The notes below the pieces were generated by a model. That model was not told the origin of the DNA. It saw nothing but the letters and a program-made list of their open reading frames with translations, and made no database searches. Of a stretch of 5,316 nucleotides of DNA, positions 1 through 5,316 are shown one piece after another. Position 1 is the first letter of the stretch, and each line of letters starts with the position of its first letter. Where the stretch lies: assembly GCA_036397975.1 (NCBI GenBank), contig DASWHW010000079.1:1-5316 (forward strand), in the 5' to 3' direction. This DNA is from SZUA-287 sp036397975 (GTDB lineage Bacteria; Bacteroidota; Ignavibacteria; UBA10030; UBA6906). Made by a program: the position numbers and the translations under genes.

Positions 1-421
1 TCCTCTTGCCGATAAAGTCCTTTCCTCGTTCGCGCTCCTTGCTTACGTAAGTCTTGGTCTGGTTGATGGATGGATGGTCTGGACTGTGATCGTTCGCGAT
101 TTTCTCATGACCGGGTTACGGAGCTATGCCGAGTATCTGGACAGACCGATCGTCACCTCGAAGAGCGCACAGGCAAAAACCTTCGGACAATTCGTGGTCA
201 TCTATTACATCCTGCTGCTGTATGTCGGACGGGAGATTCCTTTTATCTATGAAGACCTTGGCCCAACCATTGATACGCTCATGGACTCCCGGGTCTTGTT
301 CGGGATGATGCTGCTCGTGACCCTTTCCACCGTAGGCACTGCAATCGCATACATCTTCGACAACAGAAAATTCCTCATAGAAATCTACGAGACTCTGCGT
401 GCCCGATACTCCTCCCACTGA
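1..421 (+). CDS. pgsA: Phosphatidylglycerophosphate synthase, C-terminal part (5' end outside window)
   Basis: This is an integral membrane enzyme of the CDP-alcohol phosphatidyltransferase family. It joins CDP-diacylglycerol to glycerol 3-phosphate to make phosphatidylglycerol phosphate. The reading frame is open from base 2 and ends at TGA 419-421, giving 139 visible residues. The first visible residues, PLADK, match the end of the family metal-binding signature (DG..AR...G...D...D), so the active-site aspartates lie at and just before the window edge. Further on, VRDFLMTGLR (about visible residues 31-40) and SKSAQAKTFGQ (53-63) correspond to the R-E/D-x3-(S/T)-x-LR and GKxKTxxQ blocks of PgsA. 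At least two hydrophobic segments follow (about 62-76 and 98-118). The usual Gly-Lys before the second block is Ala-Gln here. The gene overlaps pgpA, which catalyses the next step and supports PgsA over other CDP-alcohol transferases. The family call is firm; the missing N-terminus is only inferred. Confidence 0.9.
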   Translation, partial: PLADKVLSSFALLAYVSLGLVDGWMVWTVIVRDFLMTGLRSYAEYLDRPIVTSKSAQAKTFGQFVVIYYILLLYVGREIPFIYEDLGPTIDTLMDSRVLFGMMLLVTLSTVGTAIAYIFDNRKFLIEIYETLRARYSSH

Positions 422-971
422 AGTTCACAACATTCCGCTCGTTCACAGACTCATCGCGACTGCCGGATTCGTGGGGTACATTCCGTGGGCTTCGGGAACA
501 TTCGGTTCCCTTGTGGGAATGGGGATCGCGTTCCTTCCCGGTGTTGCTTCTCCCGGCCCTCTGATTCTACTCATTCTCTTTTTCCTCTTTCTTGGTGTTC
601 GCTCTTCGAAGATCGTTGCCGAAGCAGTCGGACATCAGCTGACAAAATCGGCTACCATTGCGAAGGAGGCATTTCAAAAAGGGGAGCACGACGTTCCCGA
701 TCCATCTATTGTGGTTATTGATGAGGTTGTGGGAATGTGGATTGCGCTCATGTTCATCCCCTTGAACCCGGTTAGTGCTGCAATCGCATTTGTTGCATTC
801 CGTTTCTTCGATATTGTCAAACCTCCGCCTGCACGGCAAGTGGAACGCATCCCAAAGGGATGGGGTATCATGCTGGATGACGTCGTCGCCGGAATCTATG
901 CGAACCTGAGCACACACGCCGCCCTCTTCCTCATCGCTCTCATTACCGGAAATCCGGAATCTTATGGTTAG
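399..971 (+). CDS. pgpA: Phosphatidylglycerophosphatase A
   Basis: PgpA removes the phosphate from phosphatidylglycerol phosphate at the membrane, giving phosphatidylglycerol directly after PgsA. The 190-residue product carries the whole family pattern: PWASGTFGS (29-37), IVVIDEVVG (104-112, acidic D108 and E109), FRFFDIVKPPPA (134-145) and GIMLDDVVAG (156-165, D160 and D161). These Asp/Glu clusters are the likely Mg-dependent catalytic site. Hydrophobic stretches lie at about 52-67, 113-133 and 172-184. The common APGT is ASGT here. The start is GTG 399, 23 nt inside pgsA; the next in-frame codon that could initiate is a rare ATT, and the short N-terminal leader before the first motif fits the family. 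No good Shine-Dalgarno is visible, so translation may depend on ribosomes finishing pgsA. Its stop overlaps the start of cinA. The length is slightly above the usual 160-170 residues. The identity is clear. Confidence 0.94.
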   Translation: MPDTPPTEVHNIPLVHRLIATAGFVGYIPWASGTFGSLVGMGIAFLPGVASPGPLILLILFFLFLGVRSSKIVAEAVGHQLTKSATIAKEAFQKGEHDVPDPSIVVIDEVVGMWIALMFIPLNPVSAAIAFVAFRFFDIVKPPPARQVERIPKGWGIMLDDVVAGIYANLSTHAALFLIALITGNPESYG

Positions 972-2205
972 TGAGATCATTACCATCGGCGATGAGCTTC
1001 TCATCGGGCAGGTTCTCAACACGAATCAAGCATTCATTGCGGAAAAGCTGAACGGCATCGGCATCGATGTTGGGCAAATGACGACGGTCGGTGATTCGTT
1101 CACCTCTATCCTCCGTGCCATTCAGGAAGCGCTCAATAGGGCTGATGTCGTCATTGTGACTGGCGGGCTTGGCCCAACGCACGATGATATCACCAAGAAA
1201 GCTGTCTGCAAATTTTTTGACTCGGAACTCGCTCCCCATCAGGAAATTCGCGTAAGGATTGAAGAGATCATGCAAACTAGAAATATCACATGGACTCAGG
1301 CGGCTGAGGAACAAACGATGTTCCCAAAGAATGCGACCGTCATCAAGAATCCGATCGGGACTGCTGCGGGAATGCTGTTTTCCCAGGGGAAAAAGCGTTT
1401 TATCGTTTTGCCCGGAGTTCCGTATGAGATGGAGGCAATGATGGATCAATCGGTCGTTCCCTTGCTTGCGCCTTTAGTGCATGGAAGCGTTATCCGTCAT
1501 CATACTCTTCGTTCGAGTGGTGTTCCGGAAAGTATTCTCGCTCAAAAGATTGGACCGCTGGAAGAAATTCTTGACGGCGCAACCCTCGCCTTTCTCCCCT
1601 CGGCCGCTGGCGTGCGGATGCGGATTACGGTACACGCGGGTGATGAAGAAAGTGCATCGCAAAAGATTCAACACGTGCAAGAGCGACTTCTCGGAAAGGT
1701 TGGTCGATACGTTTATGGAACAGGAGATGATGAATTGGAACAGGTCGTCGGCCACCTCCTCACTGATCGCCATCTCACAATTTCAATAGCTGAATCATGC
1801 ACCGGCGGCGCTTTGGCCGACCGCATTACAAATGTGAGCGGCAGCTCTGCCTACTTCGAACGAGGAGTCGTTGTGTACAGCAACAAATCCAAAACTGAAA
1901 TCCTGGGAGTTCCTGTGGAGTTAATCCAAAAACGTGGGGCGGTGAGCAAAGAGGTGGCTCAGGCAATGGCATCCGGTATCCGATCGGCAGCGGGGACAGA
2001 CATTGGTGTTTCAACAACGGGCATCGCCGGACCAACTGGCGGTAGCCCGGAAAAGCCTGTGGGACTCGTCTGGATCGGGTATGCTGACAAGGCCGGTTCC
2101 CTTGCAATAAAGTTCCATTTCGGGCAATTTCGACTCAATACAAAAAATCGCGCTACGCAGGCTGCTCTTGAACTTGTTCGAAGAAAATTGCTTCGGATAG
2201 AGTAA
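964..2205 (+). CDS. cinA: CinA, competence/damage-inducible protein with NMN deamidase domain
   Basis: This is a full-length two-domain CinA of 413 residues, the normal size. The N-terminal molybdopterin-binding-like (COG1058) domain, about residues 1-170, has IITIGDELLIGQ at the start, TGGLGPTHDD at 66-75 and LPGVPYEM at 149-156. In related proteins this domain acts as an ADP-ribose pyrophosphatase. The C-terminal PncC-type domain, about 255-413, has SIAESCTGG (274-282), GSSAYFERGVVVYSN (293-307) and TTGIAGPTGG (351-360). Ser278 and Lys310 align with the Ser/Lys pair of nicotinamide mononucleotide deamidase, which returns NMN to NAD synthesis. Both domains look intact. The ATG at 964 lies 8 nt inside pgpA, after a weak GGAA at 956-959, so the two genes are probably translationally coupled. 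In several bacteria cinA is co-transcribed with recA, and recA lies two genes downstream here. A competence role is historical for this family and not shown by the sequence. Confidence 0.95.
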   Translation: MVSEIITIGDELLIGQVLNTNQAFIAEKLNGIGIDVGQMTTVGDSFTSILRAIQEALNRADVVIVTGGLGPTHDDITKKAVCKFFDSELAPHQEIRVRIEEIMQTRNITWTQAAEEQTMFPKNATVIKNPIGTAAGMLFSQGKKRFIVLPGVPYEMEAMMDQSVVPLLAPLVHGSVIRHHTLRSSGVPESILAQKIGPLEEILDGATLAFLPSAAGVRMRITVHAGDEESASQKIQHVQERLLGKVGRYVYGTGDDELEQVVGHLLTDRHLTISIAESCTGGALADRITNVSGSSAYFERGVVVYSNKSKTEILGVPVELIQKRGAVSKEVAQAMASGIRSAAGTDIGVSTTGIAGPTGGSPEKPVGLVWIGYADKAGSLAIKFHFGQFRLNTKNRATQAALELVRRKLLRIE

Positions 2206-2265
2206 ATCCTCTGTTCTTCCGATAACGAGAAACACCTGTAACCTCATTTCGTTTGTATATCCATA

Positions 2266-2832
2266 GTGTCCACAGTCCGACTATTCGTTGCAATTGAGAC
2301 AATACCTGAAATCCGGGACCGCCTCGCGGAAGTTCAAAACGTTCTTCGCGCAACTCAGGCGGACGTCCACTGGGAGGCAAAAGAGAAGCTCCATGTGACA
2401 CTGAAGTTTCTCGGGGCCACCGAAACCTCTGTCGTGGAGCCGCTCACACGCGACCTTCGCACAGTGTGCGCCGCTATAGCGCGGCCAACGATCCACTACG
2501 GAGATCTCGGATTTTTTCCATCGAGGGGCACTCCACGCGTTGTCTGGGCGGGTGTTGATGACATTGAAGGTGAAGTGAAAAAACTTTTTCAGGGAATTGA
2601 AGATGTGGCTGAACGTCATGGGTTCGCACGGGAATCACGAACGTTTCATCCGCACATTACGCTGGGTCGCATCAAAGGAAAGAAGAACCTTCGTACCTTG
2701 CTTACCTCGATGGAAACTATTACCTTGGAAAGCCAGCCAGTGGAACTTCACGAAATTCTTCTCATGAAAAGTGATTTGAGACCAAACGGTTCGATCTATT
2801 CCACCGTGGCTTCATTCCCTCTCGGCACTTGA
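2266..2832 (+). CDS. thpR: RNA 2',3'-cyclic phosphodiesterase (LigT/ThpR, 2H family)
   Basis: This is a cytosolic 2H phosphoesterase of 188 residues, the normal length for bacterial ThpR. The family opens 2',3'-cyclic phosphate ends of RNA to 2'-phosphates and, in vitro, can reversibly join tRNA halves through 2'-5' bonds. The two diagnostic HxTx motifs are present: H43-V-T45 in HVTLKFLG (43-50) and H130-I-T132 in HPHITLGR (128-135). The N-terminal RLFVAIE strand and the C-terminal segment LHEILLMKSDLRPNGSIY (161-178) also fit the family. The start is GTG 2266; an in-frame stop at 2239-2241 leaves no other normal start codon upstream. No clear Shine-Dalgarno precedes it. The gene lies 60 nt after cinA and 77 nt before recA on the same strand, in keeping with a cinA-thpR-recA cluster. 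The physiological RNA substrate is unknown, and no tRNA or RNA ligase gene is adjacent. Confidence 0.94.
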   Translation: MSTVRLFVAIETIPEIRDRLAEVQNVLRATQADVHWEAKEKLHVTLKFLGATETSVVEPLTRDLRTVCAAIARPTIHYGDLGFFPSRGTPRVVWAGVDDIEGEVKKLFQGIEDVAERHGFARESRTFHPHITLGRIKGKKNLRTLLTSMETITLESQPVELHEILLMKSDLRPNGSIYSTVASFPLGT

Positions 2833-2839
2833 TTTTTCA

Positions 2840-2857
2840 TCTCTCCTTCGGGAGAGA
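2840..2857 (+). other. Perfect 7-bp hairpin with C(UUCG)G tetraloop in the thpR-recA gap
   Basis: TCTCTCC and GGAGAGA flank a TTCG loop, so the RNA closes with C(UUCG)G, one of the most stable tetraloops known. It begins 8 nt after the thpR stop and ends 40 nt before the recA Shine-Dalgarno. No T-run follows it on the + strand; the T-run at 2833-2837 lies upstream, so it does not look like an intrinsic terminator for either strand. It could protect the thpR mRNA 3' end, mark a processing site that separates recA mRNA, or simply fold within the recA leader. The structure is directly visible; its role is inferred. Confidence 0.55.
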
Positions 2858-2896
2858 CTCTAGACAACGACATTCATCATCTAAACGACACGTAAC

Positions 2897-2903
2897 GAGG
2901 AGG
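2897..2903 (+). promoter_or_regulatory. Strong Shine-Dalgarno that sets the recA start
   Basis: GAGGAGG sits 6 nt before ATG 2910 and is by far the best ribosome binding site in the window. It fixes the recA start at 2910. An in-frame TTG at 2829, overlapping the thpR stop, would add 27 residues of unrelated sequence (MIFHLSFGRDSRQRHSS...) that would have to be read through the hairpin, and is rejected. The contrast with the weak sites of pgpA, cinA and thpR suggests recA is translated independently and at a higher rate than its neighbours. Confidence 0.85.
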
Positions 2904-2909
2904 TTCATC

Positions 2910-4028
2910 ATGGCGGACGAAAAAGATTCGAAACTGCAGGCACTGAAAATCGCAATCGATCAGATTGAGAAGCAACACGGAAAAGGGTCCGTCATGAAGC
3001 TCGGGGAGGGACCGATCCAGCAGGTTGAAGTAATCTCGACCAGTTCCATCTCGCTAGACAATGCTCTTGGTATCGGTGGGATTCCACGAGGACGCGTCAC
3101 TGAGATTTTTGGTCCGGAGTCGTCAGGGAAAACCACCCTCTGTCTCCATATTATTGCCGAGGCACAGAAGAACGGCGGCATTTGCGCTTTTGTAGATGCC
3201 GAGCATGCCATGGACATTGCTTACGCCAAAAGACTTGGTGTCGATGTCAATAACCTGCTCCTCTCGCAACCAGAGTATGGAGAACAAGGACTCGAAATCA
3301 CCGAAACACTTGTCCGCAGCGGAGCGCTGGACGTCATCGTCATCGATTCAGTCGCTGCGTTAACACCACGAGCGGAGATTGAAGGAGAAATGGGTGATCC
3401 GAGTATGGGCACACAGGCCAGGCTCATGTCACAGGCCCTGCGGAAACTCACCAGTGCTATCAGCAAGTCAAAGACATCAGTGATCTTTACGAATCAGCTC
3501 CGGATGAAAATCGGCATCATGTTCGGCAATCCGGAAACAACAACGGGAGGCAACGCCCTGAAGTTCTACGCCTCCGTCCGCCTGGACGTTCGCCGTATCG
3601 AAGCAATTAAAGATGGGACAAATATTGTCGGCAATCGGACACGCGTCAAAGTCGTTAAGAACAAGATGGCACCCCCGTTCAGGGAGGCGATTTTCGAAAT
3701 TCTGTACAACGAAGGGATTTCACGACTCGGAGATCTTATCGACGTCGCGGTCGATCAAAATATCATCAACAAATCTGGGTCATGGTTTTCGTACAAAGAG
3801 GACAGGATCGGACAAGGACGTGATTCGGTGAAAAAATACCTCCTCGAAAATGAGAATATTGCCAAGACGATTGACCGGGAAGTACGAATGAAATTTGGGC
3901 TCCTCCCATCAACTCCGACCAATGGAGCCGACACGAAAGAGAACTCCAAAACTCCTCCCAGTTCCATCGTCCTTCCCAAGGCAGCGGGACAAACAACTGT
4001 GAAGGCAGAGTTGGCAAAGAAAAAATAA
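2910..4028 (+). CDS. recA: RecA recombinase
   Basis: RecA is the DNA-dependent ATPase that forms filaments on single-stranded DNA, drives strand exchange and stimulates LexA self-cleavage. This copy has 372 residues and no intein. The N-terminal region (1-35, KIAIDQIEKQHGKGSVMKLG) is typical. Walker A is GPESSGKTT (68-76), the catalytic Glu is E98 in FVDAEHAMD, and Walker B is VIVIDS (142-147, D146). The L1 loop is EIEGEMGDPSMGTQAR (156-171), and L2 runs from NQLRMKIG to TTGGNALKFY (195-220). The C-terminal domain motifs VKVVKNKMAPPF (247-258) and SYKEDRIGQGRDS (294-306) are intact. After about residue 331 the tail is Pro/Ser/Thr/Lys-rich and ends AELAKKK: seven Lys against three acidic residues in 331-372, whereas E. 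coli RecA ends in an acidic tail. The start at ATG 2910 is set by the Shine-Dalgarno 6 nt upstream. recX does not follow; a hairpin and an unrelated gene do. Confidence 0.98.
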   Translation: MADEKDSKLQALKIAIDQIEKQHGKGSVMKLGEGPIQQVEVISTSSISLDNALGIGGIPRGRVTEIFGPESSGKTTLCLHIIAEAQKNGGICAFVDAEHAMDIAYAKRLGVDVNNLLLSQPEYGEQGLEITETLVRSGALDVIVIDSVAALTPRAEIEGEMGDPSMGTQARLMSQALRKLTSAISKSKTSVIFTNQLRMKIGIMFGNPETTTGGNALKFYASVRLDVRRIEAIKDGTNIVGNRTRVKVVKNKMAPPFREAIFEILYNEGISRLGDLIDVAVDQNIINKSGSWFSYKEDRIGQGRDSVKKYLLENENIAKTIDREVRMKFGLLPSTPTNGADTKENSKTPPSSIVLPKAAGQTTVKAELAKKK

Positions 4029-4036
4029 GTGTTGCA

Positions 4037-4068
4037 CGGGATGACCGGTCGCCCGACCGGTTGTCCCG
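4037..4068 (+). terminator. GC-rich hairpin after recA, probable terminator or mRNA 3' end
   Basis: Arms 4037-4050 and 4055-4068 pair over 14 positions, 12 Watson-Crick and two adjacent G-U wobbles (T4042-G4063, G4043-T4062), around a GCCC loop. The hairpin begins 8 nt after the recA stop. The sequence after it (AGTACATTTGTCTC) has only a poor T-run, so it is not a textbook intrinsic terminator. It may stop RNA polymerase inefficiently, act with Rho, or protect the recA transcript from 3' exonucleases. The core is two copies of the palindrome ACCGGT, at 4044-4049 and 4056-4061, so a dispersed palindromic repeat is another possibility. Confidence 0.55.
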
Positions 4069-4110
4069 AGTACATTTGTCTCTTCGTTCGTGTCACAATG
4101 CGGAAACGCC

Positions 4111-5316
4111 ATGGCTGATCTGAATTCCCTGGAACGTGAGATCCTCGAGTTGCGAGACCGAGTTGCCCAATTGGAGAGATTGCTCGGTCACAAAGAGAAA
4201 ATTCCGACGCCATCCAAGCCGATCCCGCAACCACAACCGGTTCCAACTCCCTACGCCGCTCCACCTTTCGTTCCTAAAAAAGCTCGTATAAATCTCGAAA
4301 AGTCCATTGGCGTTCGCTGGTTCAATATTGTCGGCGCCGTCGCAATCATTCTCGGAATAGGATACTTCCTCCAGTATGCTATCGAGAACGACTGGATTGG
4401 TCCGGTCGGGAGAGTCAGTCTTGGTCTGCTAAGCGGAATCGGTGTTTTGGTATGGGGCGATATTATCCGTGCGGGCAATCGATATCGCGTCATGTCCCTT
4501 GGCATGGCCGGTGTGGGTATCTCCGCACTCTATCTCTCGTTCTTCGCTGCTTTTTCATTTTATGATCTCCTTCCCCAGAGTGTTGCGTTTCTCTGCATGC
4601 TTGCAACGACCGCGGTGGCAATCTTCATGGCAGTTCGTTACAACTCTCTCACGATTGCTCTTATTGCCATGTTCGGCGGCTTCATTACTCCTGCCTTGCT
4701 CAGCACCGGTGAGAATAAACCCATCGGCCTCTTTTCCTACCTGCTGATATTGAACGCCGGCGTTCTCGTTCTTGCTTTCAAAAAGAATTGGAAACTTCTC
4801 AACGTCTTCTGCATGTTGTTCACATACTTCTGGTACATTGCCTGGTATGCGGAGTATTACAGCAACAGCCAGATGACAGTCGGATTTGTTTTCCTCTCTC
4901 TCTTCTTTTTCACTTTTTCGCTTCTTGCTTTCGTGTATAACATCTTGCATCATCAGAAAACCGGCGTTCCGGACATTCTGATAATTCTGATGAATGCGCT
5001 GTTTTATTTTCCGCTCCTCCTGGGTGTGCTTCATCGTTATGACAATCTTTATGGCTTCTTTGCGCTGGCCTTGTCCGCCTTCTACCTTTTCCTTGGAGCG
5101 CTCGCATACAGACGGAGCAAGGAGGACACATATTTGCTCTACTCGCTTTTATCTGTAGCAGCCACGAGCTTGGTGGTGGCAGTTCCTCTTCAGTTCGACG
5201 GGCCGTGGATTCCGGTGGCATGGGCCGCGGAAGCTCTCGGACTCTGGTACATCGGTCTCAAGTCAAAGAGTACAGGTACTCTCGTCGCATCATTCCTGAT
5301 ATTTGTCGTCTCCATT
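4111..5316 (+). CDS. DUF2339 polytopic membrane protein, N-terminal part (3' end outside window)
   Basis: The frame is open from ATG 4111 to the window edge, giving 402 residues with no stop. Residues 4-25 form a short coiled coil with Leu/Ile/Val at a perfect 3-4 spacing (L4, L7, I11, L14, V18, L21, L25). A proline-rich linker follows (about 32-55), then a long run of hydrophobic helices, about 12 by eye, starting near residue 69. WFNIVGAVAIILGIGYFLQYAIENDWIGPVGR (70-101) and MFGGFITPALL (187-197) match the conserved start and Gly-Gly-Phe-x-Thr-Pro block of DUF2339 predicted membrane proteins. The family has no established function; it is usually a very long inner-membrane protein with the coil end in the cytoplasm. 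The start has only a weak GGAAA at 4102-4106; an in-frame GTG at 4090 is possible but has no ribosome site. The hairpin after recA suggests a separate transcription unit, although no promoter could be identified. Confidence 0.85.
   Translation, partial: MADLNSLEREILELRDRVAQLERLLGHKEKIPTPSKPIPQPQPVPTPYAAPPFVPKKARINLEKSIGVRWFNIVGAVAIILGIGYFLQYAIENDWIGPVGRVSLGLLSGIGVLVWGDIIRAGNRYRVMSLGMAGVGISALYLSFFAAFSFYDLLPQSVAFLCMLATTAVAIFMAVRYNSLTIALIAMFGGFITPALLSTGENKPIGLFSYLLILNAGVLVLAFKKNWKLLNVFCMLFTYFWYIAWYAEYYSNSQMTVGFVFLSLFFFTFSLLAFVYNILHHQKTGVPDILIILMNALFYFPLLLGVLHRYDNLYGFFALALSAFYLFLGALAYRRSKEDTYLLYSLLSVAATSLVVAVPLQFDGPWIPVAWAAEALGLWYIGLKSKSTGTLVASFLIFVVSI

Noticed and set aside
65..77. GATG tandem repeat, three copies plus one base, considered as a slippage-prone phase-variation tract
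   Set aside because: Only about three copies, inside a normal PgsA coding frame that continues without disruption.
942..959. CCGGAAATCCGG before cinA considered as a regulatory hairpin
   Set aside because: The stem is only 4 bp, lies within the pgpA coding end, and is the kind of match expected by chance.
567..1022. A 151-codon open frame on the - strand over pgpA and the start of cinA
   Set aside because: It is antisense to two genes with complete family motifs, and the product resembles no protein I recognise.
2206..2265. Possible promoter for thpR in the 60-nt gap after cinA (TTGTATAT at 2253-2260)
   Set aside because: No -35 element at a suitable distance and the AT-rich patch abuts the GTG start, so it is not supportable.
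2829..2909. Extended recA start at TTG 2829, overlapping the thpR stop
   Set aside because: The extra 27 residues do not resemble RecA, the stretch contains the UUCG hairpin, and a strong Shine-Dalgarno directs initiation to ATG 2910.
3755..4264. A 169-codon open frame on the - strand across the recA end and the start of the DUF2339 gene
   Set aside because: It spans the recA stop and the GC-rich hairpin, shows no recognisable domain, has low-complexity Arg/Ser-rich content, and lies opposite two well-supported genes.
4555..5034. A 159-codon open frame on the - strand opposite the DUF2339 gene
   Set aside because: Its Glu/Lys/Asn/His-rich product is what the reverse complement of a hydrophobic membrane gene gives; there is no motif and the + strand frame clearly matches a family.

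Overview
The window is 5316 bases of compact bacterial chromosome. It holds six genes, all on the + strand, with almost no spacer. It has no mobile element, CRISPR array, rRNA or tRNA that I can see. Base composition and codon use look even throughout, so nothing suggests recent transfer. The mixed phospholipid/cinA/thpR/recA cluster, the ASGTFGS form of the PgpA motif and a DUF2339 membrane protein are compatible with the Bacteroidota/Chlorobi/Ignavibacteria side of Bacteria. That placement is a low-confidence inference; only a RecA phylogeny would settle it.

Layout from left to right: the 3' part of pgsA (phosphatidylglycerophosphate synthase, 5' end outside the window); pgpA (phosphatidylglycerophosphatase A), starting at a GTG inside the pgsA end; cinA (two-domain CinA / NMN deamidase), starting inside the pgpA end; thpR (RNA 2',3'-cyclic phosphodiesterase), starting at a GTG 60 nt after cinA; recA (372 residues), behind a strong Shine-Dalgarno 77 nt after thpR; a GC-rich hairpin directly after recA; and the 5' part of a DUF2339 polytopic membrane protein that runs off the right edge.

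PgsA and PgpA catalyse consecutive steps of phosphatidylglycerol synthesis, and their genes overlap, as do pgpA and cinA. This argues for one transcript with translational coupling. CinA (pyridine nucleotide salvage), ThpR (RNA end processing) and RecA (recombination and the SOS trigger) form the second half of the cluster. cinA-recA linkage is well known in other bacteria. The hairpin after recA probably closes the unit, and the DUF2339 gene is likely separate.

I found no clearly new biological system here; the region is core and housekeeping in character. The points most worth a second look are the basic rather than acidic RecA C-terminal tail, a perfect C(UUCG)G tetraloop hairpin just before recA, the strong hairpin after recA, the absence of a recognisable classical LexA box, and the heptad coil plus proline-rich neck on the DUF2339 protein.
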